Shown here in pieces: positions 9,270-17,852 of a DNA stretch of 64,000 bases. The translations under genes and the position numbers were made by a program. The notes under the pieces were generated by a model. It did no database searches. It had not been told where the DNA came from and worked only from the letters and a program-made list of their open reading frames with translations. This DNA comes from Sebaldella termitidis ATCC 33386 (GTDB taxonomy: Bacteria > Fusobacteriota > Fusobacteriia > Fusobacteriales > Leptotrichiaceae), in the NCBI RefSeq assembly GCF_000024405.1, contig NC_013517.1:2883989-2947988 (forward strand), written 5' to 3'. Position 1 is the stretch's first letter. Every line of letters begins with the position of its first letter.

Positions 9270-11903
9270 CTATTTTTCACCAAGAACAAAAGAAAATCCT
9301 GCTTTTACATTATGATTTTCAAAGTTATCATTTTTTTCATATTCATAACCTGCTTTTACTGAAAATTTTTCAGTTATCTTATAGTCTATATCTGCACTTG
9401 CAGTCATTATTCCTTTACTGTAATCCAGTTTTTCCATTTTATAATCGTTGCTCATATTTCTTGTTTCATGGAAAGTATCGGTGAAATTTTGTTTATAGCC
9501 TACACCCGCATTCCATCTCAGTTTTCCTTCATCATTTCCAATATCTACCCCGGCCTTTCCTACAAAACCTTTTCCGTCAGTACTGTCAATATTATCCATT
9601 CCATCGGTAGTAATAACTCCCTCTTTTACATATACATAGTCAACACCAATATTTGGTCTGATTTTGACGCTGGAAGTAATTTTCTGATTATACCCCGCAG
9701 ACAGTCCTCCCTTTATCACATGGGAATTATAGCTGCTTTCTTTTGTCCCTGTACCCAGCCAGTCTGCATTCAGTTCATGTTCATTATACCCATATTGTAA
9801 ATGTGCATCTATATCAAAATTCTCTTTCACATATCTTCCAAATACATTTAAATTAAATGATCTTACTTTTTCATCATCATCATTAGAATAAGAAACACTA
9901 TTGTTTGTATACCCCAGAGTAAAACCGCTGTAAAGATCTTCTGCATGTTTATAAAGAGTTGTCCCCATTATTCCATTTGTATCCACATTATAATCATAAT
10001 TATATTTATTTTCTGCATCAAAATTTGATTTCAGTCCCAGATATTCTATAGACTGTCTTCTTTCACCCGGCATCATATCTGCTGCTTCCATATTCAAAAA
10101 TCTTTCTGAAGCCCATCCGATCTTATTGGCATTATCTAAATCTACTCTGTTTCTAGGAACCGGATTCAATTTAGCATCCATTTCTGTTTCCTGCTGTCCG
10201 GGATTAGGATTAGGACCCGGATCAGGAGTTAAAGCTATTTTGGAATATACCTGATCTACTACAGTTACGCCGTTTTCAACTCTGGAAACAGCTTCTCTTA
10301 CCCAGCCTCCTGTTTCCTTCAGTTCCTGTGTTACTCCGAAATTAAAGCTCGGATCTATTGCCTGAAGCTTGTTGGAAATGATAATATTTTTTATTCTGAC
10401 TTTACTTTTTTCCGAAACCTGCTCCGCTTCCTCCAATATATTTTTAGCTGTACCTCCGGCATTTGTCAGAACTATTTTTCCGCCATTCAATATTACACTT
10501 CCCGCTATAATTTTTCCGGTTTTTTCAGTTTCAGAATCAATTCCGTCATAATCAACACCTACATTAACAGTACCGTTTATTGTTAAATTTCCTACTAATG
10601 TATCTGATGCAAAATCTGAAGCGATACTTTTTGCATTGCTGAAAGCACTGCTGTAATAAGTATCCCCGTCTGCGGCAGGTTTTAAGTTCACTGTCCCGTT
10701 TATTGCAGAATTTCCTGATGAAACAATTTTTTCAAAATTATTTACTTCGTCAAATGTAACATTTCCATTACTTATAAAAATATTGCTTCCTGCTCCGCCG
10801 TCTATTTTTCCTTTTACTGCTGAATTATTACCCAGCTCAAGAACACTGTCCCCGCTGTCAAATTCTATTGCAGTACCTCCCGGACTTCTTGCAGTTATTG
10901 CTCCGGCATTTAGAAAATGTCCGCTGTACTGATTCGATCCGGAAACTATTTTTACTGTATGGTCAGAAGATGCTATTGTTCCATAATTCTTTGTTTCTTT
11001 ATTATTTTCAGCATAAAATGCTGTCCCGTTATTATCAAGCTCTATTAATATATTCCCGTTATTTATAACTTTTGAATCCTTGGAATCAATTACTTTATCA
11101 CCCTTATATGAAAGCAGCATTCCGTTTATCTCCACATCAGATGAATCAGCCTTTACGGCAGATCCGAGCTCAGTTACTACTATTCCTCCCATAGTCAGTT
11201 TAGAGTTATTCTCTACTGCTATAGCATCTATATCCCCTTTTACCAATACCAGTGATGAATTGTCCACTTCAATTTTTCCATTGCCGGGAGCATATATTCC
11301 ATAACTGTTTCCTGAAGTATTGGCATATATAAATTGAGAATCTTTCATTAACAGTGAAGTATTATTCTCAAGATATACACCTTTACTGACTCCTCTGTAC
11401 TCAACCACAGACCCGTCCCATTCTACTGACTGGTTTTCTCCTATAAAAAATCCCATTCCCGGACCGGTTAATTCATTATTCAACAGAACCCTCAGTCCTT
11501 TCAGTCTGAAAAAATCACCTGATCCCGGCTGAACCCATAAAACCAGATCATTATTAGGTACAGCACTAATCGCAGACGGATCTATCGAATAATCTCCAAG
11601 CCCGTCCGGAAACGGATAGCCTGCTCCCATATTCGTATGCCCCCCTACTCCGAAAAAAAGAGAATAACCGGGTTGTCCTATTTCTGCCATAGTTCCCAGA
11701 TGTCCGTTAGCCCATGTCTGAAATCCGTATACAGAGCTTGCATCCACTACTCCAAATAGTGCAAACTCATCAGCACCTGTAACAGTTATTTCTCTATTTT
11801 CCCCTATTTTATAATCAGTATAATCGTTAAATGATAGTGAATAAGCACTGCTGGTAAGCAAAGCAGAAAGTGCAAACAAATGTTTATAACTACCTTTTTT
11901 CAT
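9270..11903 (-). CDS. Type V autotransporter (classical, ~877 residues)
   Basis: The first ~23 residues are a signal peptide (two Lys, then hydrophobic LFALSALLTSSAYS). Residues ~25-570 form a beta-helix-like passenger rich in Asn, Gly, Ser and short N-x-G-x-I strands. A Pro-rich linker (TPDPGPNPNPGQ) follows, then ~275 residues of an autotransporter beta-barrel with alternating aromatic/hydrophobic strands. The barrel inserts in the outer membrane and exports the passenger to the cell surface. The start at 11903 has GGAGG five bases upstream, whereas the ATG four codons earlier overlaps that site. The ligand is unknown. The protein ends FSFVLGEK, with three residues after the last aromatic strand, slightly unlike the usual terminal Phe. 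Confidence 0.88.
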   Translation of the reverse strand: MKKGSYKHLFALSALLTSSAYSLSFNDYTDYKIGENREITVTGADEFALFGVVDASSVYGFQTWANGHLGTMAEIGQPGYSLFFGVGGHTNMGAGYPFPDGLGDYSIDPSAISAVPNNDLVLWVQPGSGDFFRLKGLRVLLNNELTGPGMGFFIGENQSVEWDGSVVEYRGVSKGVYLENNTSLLMKDSQFIYANTSGNSYGIYAPGNGKIEVDNSSLVLVKGDIDAIAVENNSKLTMGGIVVTELGSAVKADSSDVEINGMLLSYKGDKVIDSKDSKVINNGNILIELDNNGTAFYAENNKETKNYGTIASSDHTVKIVSGSNQYSGHFLNAGAITARSPGGTAIEFDSGDSVLELGNNSAVKGKIDGGAGSNIFISNGNVTFDEVNNFEKIVSSGNSAINGTVNLKPAADGDTYYSSAFSNAKSIASDFASDTLVGNLTINGTVNVGVDYDGIDSETEKTGKIIAGSVILNGGKIVLTNAGGTAKNILEEAEQVSEKSKVRIKNIIISNKLQAIDPSFNFGVTQELKETGGWVREAVSRVENGVTVVDQVYSKIALTPDPGPNPNPGQQETEMDAKLNPVPRNRVDLDNANKIGWASERFLNMEAADMMPGERRQSIEYLGLKSNFDAENKYNYDYNVDTNGIMGTTLYKHAEDLYSGFTLGYTNNSVSYSNDDDEKVRSFNLNVFGRYVKENFDIDAHLQYGYNEHELNADWLGTGTKESSYNSHVIKGGLSAGYNQKITSSVKIRPNIGVDYVYVKEGVITTDGMDNIDSTDGKGFVGKAGVDIGNDEGKLRWNAGVGYKQNFTDTFHETRNMSNDYKMEKLDYSKGIMTASADIDYKITEKFSVKAGYEYEKNDNFENHNVKAGFSFVLGEK

Positions 11904-12180
11904 AAAATCCTCCATTTTTTATTGTATAATTTTATTATCTCCCTATATTTGTTGACATTTTTTAAATTCGTACTTAATTTCCTCAAAAATAATTAATTAA
12001 TGTTTTTCATTAAAATATCTTTTTTTCTTCTTAAATCTCAGTCAGCACTCCTATAAATACAGTATATTTTAAATTATTACAATTTTGTAGTTTATTCTAA
12101 ATTATACCTTGTTTTTCTCTTATTAACAACTAAAATTTATAATCAACTAAATTATATTTCTATTAAAAAAAATTATTTCC

Positions 12181-12225
12181 TTTACTTTCCTTACATTTGT
12201 ATATATAATATGTATGGTACCATAC
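12181..12225 (+). promoter_or_regulatory. Promoter with a 14-bp palindrome at the start site
   Basis: TTTACT (12181-12186) and TATAAT (12204-12209) are 17 bases apart. Two bases after the -10 is the perfect palindrome GTATGGTACCATAC (12212-12225), placed over the expected transcription start, where a dimeric repressor would block initiation. It points at pflB but lies ~345 bases before it, and a terminator-like hairpin intervenes. Confidence 0.55.
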
Positions 12226-12391
12226 TAGTTTGATAATTTATTTGCTTTTAGCTGAATTATGCTAATTCCGCACTCTGCAAGATAGAGATTAACAGCTGTT
12301 GTACTATTCACAGTAATATCCGGTTAAAAACAAGCAAGTCATTAAACTAAAATTCAAATCACAAAAAGTAACTTCTGTTACAGCTTTTTTT
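12216..12391 (+). ncRNA. Candidate small RNA or attenuated leader upstream of pflB
   Basis: This segment begins at the predicted start of the promoter at 12181-12209 and ends at a terminator-like hairpin: GTAAC (12368-12372), loop TTCT, GTTAC (12377-12381), then CTTTTTTT, with flanking AAAAAG able to extend the stem. No plausible reading frame of useful length lies inside. It contains the palindrome AACAGCTGTT (12291-12300). It could be a free-standing ~175-nt RNA or the prematurely terminated 5' end of a longer pfl transcript. The call rests on promoter plus terminator only. Confidence 0.4.
12363..12391 (+). terminator. Intrinsic terminator inside the region upstream of pflB
   Basis: A five-base perfect stem (GTAAC/GTTAC) with a four-base loop, extended by AAAAAG pairing with CTTTTT across a two-base bulge, is followed by seven T. 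It lies between two predicted promoters on the same strand. Confidence 0.55.
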
Positions 12392-12481
12392 CAAATTTAT
12401 CAGTATAATGTATATAATATAAATTTAAAATCATTAGTCGTATTTTTTTAGTCAATATTTTTTAGTTTCCGCTAAAATGCT

Positions 12482-12510
12482 TTGACTTTCAAATAGAAAT
12501 GTTTTAAAAT
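12482..12510 (+). promoter_or_regulatory. Proximal promoter of pflB-pflA
   Basis: TTGACT (12482-12487) and TAAAAT (12505-12510) with 17-base spacing, 60 bases upstream of the pflB GTG start. The expected start site near 12517 leaves a ~50-base leader. The rest of the gap between 11904 and 12569 is AT-rich and holds only the distal promoter, the palindrome and the hairpin listed separately. Confidence 0.75.
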
Positions 12511-12569
12511 ATTTGTGTATAAAATTTATTTAAATAATGTTCAACAGTTTTAGAAAGGGAGTGTTCATA

Positions 12570-14798
12570 GTGAATGCATGGAACAATTTTAATAGAGGTG
12601 CTTGGGTTGATAATATCAACGTAGGTGACTTTATTCAAACAAACTACACTGAATATCTGGGAGATGAAAGCTTTCTTACCTCTCCTACAGATGCTACAAT
12701 GAAATTATGGGAATCTTTGACAGAAATGTTTAAAGTAGAGAGGGAAAAAGGAATTTATAATGCAGAAACAAAAATTCCTTCTCAGATAGATGCTTATGGT
12801 CCCGGCTATATCAATAAAGATTTAGAAAAAATAGTCGGTCTTCAGACAGATGAACCATTAAAAAGAGGTATCTTTCCAAATGGCGGGCTCAGAATGGTAA
12901 AAAACAGCCTGGAAGCTTTTAACTATAAATTAGATCCTACTACTGAAGAAATTTTTTCAAAATACAGAAAAACTCATAATGACGGAGTTTTCTCAGCCTA
13001 TACTTCCAGTATAAGAAAAGCAAGAAGCAGCGGTATAATAACTGGACTGCCTGATGCATACGGAAGAGGAAGAATCATAGGAGATTACAGAAGAATAGCA
13101 CTTTATGGTACTGACAGACTGATAAACGAACGTGAAGAGAGATACAAAAGATGTGATCCTAATGAAATGACTGAAGATGTTATCAGACTAAGAGAAGAAA
13201 TACGTGATCAGATAGATGCTCTAAAAGCATTAAAGAGAATGGCACAGTCATATGGCTTTGATATATCAAATCCTGCTTCTACTGCTCAGGAAGCTATACA
13301 ATGGACTTATTTCGGCTACCTCGGAGCAATCAAAGACCAAAACGGAGCTGCTATGAGTATCGGACGTGTGTCTACTTTCCTTGATATCTATATAGAAAGA
13401 GATATTAAAAACGGTATTCTTGCAGAACAGGAAGCTCAGGAGCTTATGGATCAGTTTGTTATGAAACTTAGAATTGTCAGATTCTTGAGAACACCTGATT
13501 ATGATCATCTGTTCTCGGGAGATCCTGTATGGGTTACTGAATCCATAGGAGGTATGAGTGATTCAGGAAAATCCCTTGTTACAAAAAACAGTTTCAGACT
13601 TCTGCATACTTTATATAATTTAGGACCTGCGCCTGAACCGAACCTTACAGTACTTTGGAGCGAAAGACTTCCTGAAAGCTGGAAAAATTACTGTTCCAAA
13701 GTATCTATAGATACTTCATCTGTACAATATGAAAATGATGATCTTATGAGACCTGAATTTGGTGATGATTATGGTATCGCATGCTGTGTTTCTCCAATGA
13801 GAATAGGAAAGCAAATGCAGTTTTTCGGTGCAAGGGTTAATCTTCCAAAAGCACTGCTTTATGCTATAAACGGCGGTAAGGATGAAAAGACAAAAGCTCA
13901 GGTAACTCCTGAAATATTTGATAAAATCACTTCCGATTATCTTGAATTCCATGAAGTTTGGGAAAAATTTGATAAGCTTCTTGACTGGCTGGCTGAAACA
14001 TATGTAAAAGCACTGAATATTATTCACTATATGCATGATAAATATTCTTATGAAGCCTTGGAAATGGCTCTTCATGATGTAGATGTATACAGAACACAGG
14101 CATTCGGAGTAGCAGGAATTTCTATAATTGCCGACTCGCTTGCAGCTATAAAATACGGGAAAGTAAGAGTAATAAGAGATGAAGACGGGGATGCCGTGGA
14201 TTATGTCGTAGAAAAAGGATACGTTCCTTTTGGAAATAATGATGATAACACAGATAAGCTTGCAGTAAAAGTAGTGGAATTATTCATGAATAAAATAAGA
14301 GCACACAAAATGTATAGAAATGCGACACCTACACAGTCAGTACTTACAATTACATCAAATGTGGTTTATGGTAAGAAGACAGGGAATACTCCTGACGGAA
14401 GACGTGCCGGCGAACCGTTTGGTCCCGGAGCTAATCCTATGCATGGAAGAGATACCAGAGGTGCTGTAGCTTCACTTGCTTCTGTTGCAAAGCTTCCGTT
14501 TGAACATGCTAATGACGGAATTTCATATACTTTTGCAATAACACCTGAAACTTTGGGAAAAAATGAAGATGAGAAAAAGAACAATCTTACAGGACTTCTT
14601 GACGGATACTTTAATCAGGCCGGACAGCATTTGAATGTCAATGTTTTTGGAAGAGAACTGCTGGAAGATGCTATGGATCATCCGGAAGACTATCCTCAGC
14701 TTACTATAAGAGTTTCAGGATATGCAGTAAATTTTGTAAAATTAACAAAAGACCAGCAGCTTGACGTAATAAACAGAACAATAGCAGATAAATTTTAA
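12570..14798 (+). CDS. pflB: Pyruvate formate-lyase (glycyl radical enzyme)
   Basis: 742 residues, normal length. The adjacent active-site cysteines are in [12 protein letters not shown], and the C-terminal glycyl-radical loop is RVSGYAV about 30 residues from the end. The enzyme converts pyruvate and CoA to acetyl-CoA and formate in anaerobic fermentation and needs the radical SAM activase encoded next door. The GTG at 12570 (first residues [11 protein letters not shown], aligning with the usual PFL N-terminus) has GGGAG eight bases upstream; the ATG 33 bases earlier would add an atypical extension and lies in front of that ribosome site. It is followed 22 bases later by pflA. Confidence 0.96.
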   Translation: MNAWNNFNRGAWVDNINVGDFIQTNYTEYLGDESFLTSPTDATMKLWESLTEMFKVEREKGIYNAETKIPSQIDAYGPGYINKDLEKIVGLQTDEPLKRGIFPNGGLRMVKNSLEAFNYKLDPTTEEIFSKYRKTHNDGVFSAYTSSIRKARSSGIITGLPDAYGRGRIIGDYRRIALYGTDRLINEREERYKRCDPNEMTEDVIRLREEIRDQIDALKALKRMAQSYGFDISNPASTAQEAIQWTYFGYLGAIKDQNGAAMSIGRVSTFLDIYIERDIKNGILAEQEAQELMDQFVMKLRIVRFLRTPDYDHLFSGDPVWVTESIGGMSDSGKSLVTKNSFRLLHTLYNLGPAPEPNLTVLWSERLPESWKNYCSKVSIDTSSVQYENDDLMRPEFGDDYGIACCVSPMRIGKQMQFFGARVNLPKALLYAINGGKDEKTKAQVTPEIFDKITSDYLEFHEVWEKFDKLLDWLAETYVKALNIIHYMHDKYSYEALEMALHDVDVYRTQAFGVAGISIIADSLAAIKYGKVRVIRDEDGDAVDYVVEKGYVPFGNNDDNTDKLAVKVVELFMNKIRAHKMYRNATPTQSVLTITSNVVYGKKTGNTPDGRRAGEPFGPGANPMHGRDTRGAVASLASVAKLPFEHANDGISYTFAITPETLGKNEDEKKNNLTGLLDGYFNQAGQHLNVNVFGRELLEDAMDHPEDYPQLTIRVSGYAVNFVKLTKDQQLDVINRTIADKF

Positions 14799-14820
14799 TA
14801 AGAATGGGAAGTTGTAAAAA

Positions 14821-15546
14821 ATGAAAGGTTATATTCACTCTTTTGAATCCTTTGGGACTAAAGACGGACCCGGAATAAGATTCGTGCTTTTTTTGCAGGG
14901 ATGTCCTCTGCGGTGTCTGTATTGTCATAATGTGGATACCTGGGATTTGAAAAACAAAAAATATATGCTTACACCAGAAGAAACCATGCACGAAATTTCT
15001 AAAGTCAGAGGTTTTATTAAGTCCGGAGGACTTACAGTTTCCGGCGGCGAGCCTTTGCTTCAGCCGGAATTTATCCTTGAGCTTTTTAAGCTTTGCAGGG
15101 AAGAAAAAATCCATACTGCAATTGATACTTCGGGTTATCTTCTGAATGACAGAATAAAAGAGGTACTTGATCTTACAGATCTTGTACTGCTTGATATAAA
15201 GCATATCGATCCTGACAAATATCAGGCTCTGACATCTGTGGAGCTAAAGCCCACACTGGAATTTATGGAGTATCTATCAAAAATAAATAAACCTGTCTGG
15301 GTCAGATATGTTCTTGTCCCCGGTTATACTGATAATGAAAAAGACCTGAAAGCATGGGCAAAATATGTTTCTAATTTCAAAAATGTAGAGAGAGTGGATA
15401 TACTCCCTTTTCATCAAATGGCTTCTTATAAATGGGAAGGTCTTGGAAGATCTTATGAACTTAAGGATACTCCTGCTCCTTCCAAAGAAGATATAAAAAA
15501 AACAGAGGAGATTTTTAAATCTTTTGGCTTAAATACACTTACCTGA
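14821..15546 (+). CDS. pflA: Pyruvate formate-lyase activating enzyme
   Basis: 241 residues. The radical-SAM cluster motif CPLRCLYC gives CxxxCxxC spacing near residue 30, preceded by the family's SFGTKDGPGIRFVLF. SGGEPLLQ and further SAM-contact stretches follow. The enzyme uses a 4Fe-4S cluster and S-adenosylmethionine to make the glycyl radical in PflB. A GGGAAG site precedes the ATG, and the gene is in the same operon and order as in other anaerobes. The strong terminator just after the stop closes the operon. Confidence 0.96.
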   Translation: MKGYIHSFESFGTKDGPGIRFVLFLQGCPLRCLYCHNVDTWDLKNKKYMLTPEETMHEISKVRGFIKSGGLTVSGGEPLLQPEFILELFKLCREEKIHTAIDTSGYLLNDRIKEVLDLTDLVLLDIKHIDPDKYQALTSVELKPTLEFMEYLSKINKPVWVRYVLVPGYTDNEKDLKAWAKYVSNFKNVERVDILPFHQMASYKWEGLGRSYELKDTPAPSKEDIKKTEEIFKSFGLNTLT

Positions 15547-15552
15547 ATATAC

Positions 15553-15580
15553 AGAGCTGTTTTTATAAGCAGCTCTTTTT
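15553..15580 (+). terminator. Terminator of the pflB-pflA operon
   Basis: AGAGCTG (15553-15559) pairs with CAGCTCT (15570-15576) over a 10-base loop, followed by a run of five T. Confidence 0.85.
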
Positions 15581-15604
15581 ATATGAAAGCAACATTTTGT
15601 TATA

Positions 15605-15663
15605 AAAAAAAGAACTACCGGAAAACTTTGCTTTAAACACAGTATTTCCTTTAGTTCTTTTTT
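15605..15663. terminator. Terminator of the acidic-protein gene (bidirectional)
   Basis: AAAAAGAACTA near 15607-15617 pairs with TAGTTCTTTTT near 15652-15662, with an inner partial pairing of CGGAAA with TTTCC. It is A- and T-flanked and sits just beyond the stop of the minus-strand gene ending at 15679. Confidence 0.75.
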
Positions 15664-15678
15664 ATTTTTATATTCATT

Positions 15679-16203
15679 TTATATTTCTGATTTAAAATCT
15701 TTAAAAGGTGATACCCATTTTTCATTGTCCTTCAGAAGCTTAGTCTTATTATATTCATATTCAAGCTCTTCATCTATACCTAATTCCGTTACTTCTGACG
15801 GATGCTTGTAAACATCTATATCTTCATCTATTCTTTGCTTTATAGTATTAGGATACTCATCCGCAACAATCGACTCCATAACAATTTCCGGTCTTTCTAA
15901 TATAGAATAGTTTGTAACACCTTCATAATCAACAAAATTATTATAAGCATTTTCAAGCTTGTTGCCGCTTAATGTTTCATTATTAAAATGCCCTGTTTCC
16001 ACTGCATTAAGTGCAATCATTCCTTTTATATCTGTAGTTTTATCTATTGAGATATCAGAATGATTTTCATGCAATTTTGAATCTATGGTATCAAGAATTT
16101 CCTCATTGCTCACCGGAAATTCATGCTTATTTTCAAAATTATCAAAAGAAATTTCCTGATTTAATTCCTCTGTCTTCTCTTTTCTTTCTTTTATATTTAT
16201 CAT
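15679..16203 (-). CDS. Hypothetical acidic cytoplasmic protein
   Basis: 174 residues, rich in Glu, Asp, Asn and Ile, with no signal peptide, membrane segment or recognised domain. AGGAGGG sits just before the ATG, and a bidirectional terminator closes the gene, so expression is likely. The protein is strongly negative overall with short amphipathic stretches, and residues 40-70 and 130-150 look helical. It lies at the edge of the accessory-looking 15.6-20.7 kb stretch beside an IS110 element. No function can be proposed. Confidence 0.65.
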   Translation of the reverse strand: MINIKERKEKTEELNQEISFDNFENKHEFPVSNEEILDTIDSKLHENHSDISIDKTTDIKGMIALNAVETGHFNNETLSGNKLENAYNNFVDYEGVTNYSILERPEIVMESIVADEYPNTIKQRIDEDIDVYKHPSEVTELGIDEELEYEYNKTKLLKDNEKWVSPFKDFKSEI

Positions 16204-16390
16204 TTTCCCTCCTACCGCCTTACGGCTGTTTATGTTTTTATATTATTATTTTACTCTCATATAGCAAATATATACACATATTATAATGGATCTCATATTA
16301 GTTTACACTTTAAATTATCTTTTTGTTTTCTGTGTAACAAATTTTACCTGAATTTTTTTTATAACCTTAAGTAAGTAAAAATAAATTCCA

Positions 16391-16418
16391 TTACTTTTTA
16401 TTAAATATATGTTATAAT
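16391..16418 (+). promoter_or_regulatory. Probable promoter of the small helical protein gene
   Basis: TTACTT (16391-16396) and TATAAT (16413-16418), spacing 16, lie 34 bases before the start at 16452. Confidence 0.6.
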
Positions 16419-16451
16419 AAAACATCTTATTTCTTGAAAGGAGAAAGACAA

Positions 16452-16814
16452 ATGGATAAAGAATTGATCACTTATATCTTTCAGACAGTTTCTGAATGTA
16501 ATACATTTTTGGAATGCGCTTTAAGAAATAAAAATGATCGAATGATCTCAATGCAATTCTCTAATCAGGCTTTTTTCTGCATTAAACAGCTTCAAAATTT
16601 AGTTTATTCCAATGATCTAAGTACTGCTCACTTTAATTCTTATTATCAATATTTTTTATTTTTAAATCAGGCTTTACTTGAAAATACTCTTGATAATCAG
16701 CAGCTTACTCGGGAATATGGTATTTTGAAATCTAAATGCAAGGATTTTGAAGATAATTTAAATTTTATAGTTAAACAAGATATTACTGCATCTGAAAATA
16801 TGTTTTTCATATAA
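16452..16814 (+). CDS. Hypothetical small helical protein
   Basis: 120 residues, predicted mostly alpha-helical, Gln/Asn/Leu-rich with several Cys and Phe, no signal peptide and no recognised domain. The start is set by AAAGGAG eight bases before the ATG at 16452; an ATG six codons earlier precedes that ribosome site. It resembles in style small helical-bundle proteins of mobile regions, but I recognise no family. It has its own promoter and a terminator directly downstream. Confidence 0.6.
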   Translation: MDKELITYIFQTVSECNTFLECALRNKNDRMISMQFSNQAFFCIKQLQNLVYSNDLSTAHFNSYYQYFLFLNQALLENTLDNQQLTREYGILKSKCKDFEDNLNFIVKQDITASENMFFI

Positions 16815-16842
16815 GCATAAATATATTGTTTACACTCCTACT

Positions 16843-16874
16843 GAAGCTGGCTTACTTTATACCAGCTTCTTTTT
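16843..16874 (+). terminator. Terminator of the small helical protein gene
   Basis: GAAGCTGG (16843-16850) pairs with CCAGCTTC (16862-16869) over an 11-base loop, then TTTTTAT. Confidence 0.85.
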
Positions 16875-16930
16875 ATAATTAAAAATTATTTCATATGATA
16901 TAACTTTAACAATATAATATATTACATTAA

Positions 16931-16964
16931 AAAAACATCCATTTTTTAGACAGGATGTTTTTTT
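16931..16964. terminator. Second terminator-like hairpin, bidirectional
   Basis: AAACATCC (16933-16940) pairs with GGATGTTT (16953-16960), with A's before and T's after. It can serve the minus-strand thioesterase gene that ends at 17120. The remainder of 16815-17119 is plain AT-rich sequence. Confidence 0.7.
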
Positions 16965-17119
16965 ATGCATATAAAACTTAGATTTTCTTCAAAATTAATT
17001 AATAATTCGTCGGAATTATTAATTGCAGAAATTACAAATTTTGTTAAAATAATAAAAAATTTTAAATATTTTATCCTTATTTTCCTTATATTTATAACTT
17101 TTCATATTTGTATATATTC

Positions 17120-17566
17120 TTAATCATTATTGAAAGCAACATACTGCCCTTCAAATTCTGCTGCTAAAAATCCGTCTTCACAGCAATGTACTTTTACTGA
17201 GAGCTTTCCTTTATGATTTTTATTATACATTTTGAATAAATTTATTTTATCAGCTTCATTTGTCAGGACACACTCTGCTGTAAAATCCTTTTTTAAAGGC
17301 TTCAAATATCTTATATTACTTTTGGAAATTACAATATGAGCATTTGGATCTATTTCCTTAATATTAGCATACACCAATGCCCAGCCAGTAACAGTCATAA
17401 GACAACTTATACTTCCTCCGAATGCTGTTAAGTGATGATTCCTATTTGGCTCCAGCTTTGCAGAAATTCTGACTCTTGACGCTGTAAATTCCAAAACACT
17501 GAATTCCATGGCTTTTGTAACAGGTATCTGCCGATGCAGAAATTGCTCAAATTCTTTTTTATCCAT
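17120..17566 (-). CDS. YiiD C-terminal-like hot-dog thioesterase
   Basis: 148 residues with a hot-dog fold pattern: NRNHHLTAFGGSISCLMTVTGWAL is the conserved helix block (His, Gly-Gly-Ser) of the putative thioesterase family found as the C-terminal domain of E. coli YiiD. The substrate is probably an acyl-thioester; the exact role is unknown. The ATG at 17566 has GAGGAAG just upstream. A promoter (TTGTTA, 17 bases, TTATAC on the minus strand, 17606-17578) lies between it and the IS110 element, so insertion of the element has left the gene expressible. Confidence 0.75.
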   Translation of the reverse strand: MDKKEFEQFLHRQIPVTKAMEFSVLEFTASRVRISAKLEPNRNHHLTAFGGSISCLMTVTGWALVYANIKEIDPNAHIVISKSNIRYLKPLKKDFTAECVLTNEADKINLFKMYNKNHKGKLSVKVHCCEDGFLAAEFEGQYVAFNND

Positions 17567-17577
17567 GTCACTTCCTC

Positions 17578-17606
17578 GTATAATAAAGTTACGGTTTTTT
17601 TAACAA
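17578..17606 (-). promoter_or_regulatory. Promoter of the thioesterase gene
   Basis: On the minus strand TTGTTA (17606-17601) and TTATAC (17583-17578) are 17 bases apart, just upstream of the start at 17566. Confidence 0.55.
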
Positions 17607-17640
17607 GAATGCCGTATTAAAAACTTGTTATGCCATTAAG

Positions 17641-17852
17641 GCATATGAGATAATAGTATTAATACAGATAGAGGTCGTAGTTCACTTCCTTGAAGTCTTA
17701 TCTTCCTAAGAAAGGATTACGCCTCATCTTTTCGGATTTATACGAATGAGCTGGATAGCGCATTGTTGCTGTATATCGAACGAGGTTGTATTCCGTTAAG
17801 ATTTAGAGGTTCTGACTTTATCTGTTCATTAATTTTGAAAGTTGGTGTAATT
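17641..17852 (+). ncRNA. Probable bridge RNA / left end of the IS110-family element
   Basis: The segment between the thioesterase promoter and the transposase start is richer in G and C than its surroundings and contains clear hairpins: ACTTC-CTT-GAAGT (17684-17696) and CTCAT...ATGAG (17723-17750) with an inner TCG/CGA. TATGCC-ATTAA-GGCATA lies just upstream at ~17630-17645. In IS110-group elements the non-coding left end encodes a structured bridge RNA with two guide loops that choose target and donor DNA. Position and structure fit; the exact ends and guide loops were not resolved. Confidence 0.5.

Noticed and set aside
17763-17852. Upstream extension of the IS110 transposase frame
   Set aside because: The family N-terminus begins at YVGIDIAK, and the upstream part overlaps the structured left end.
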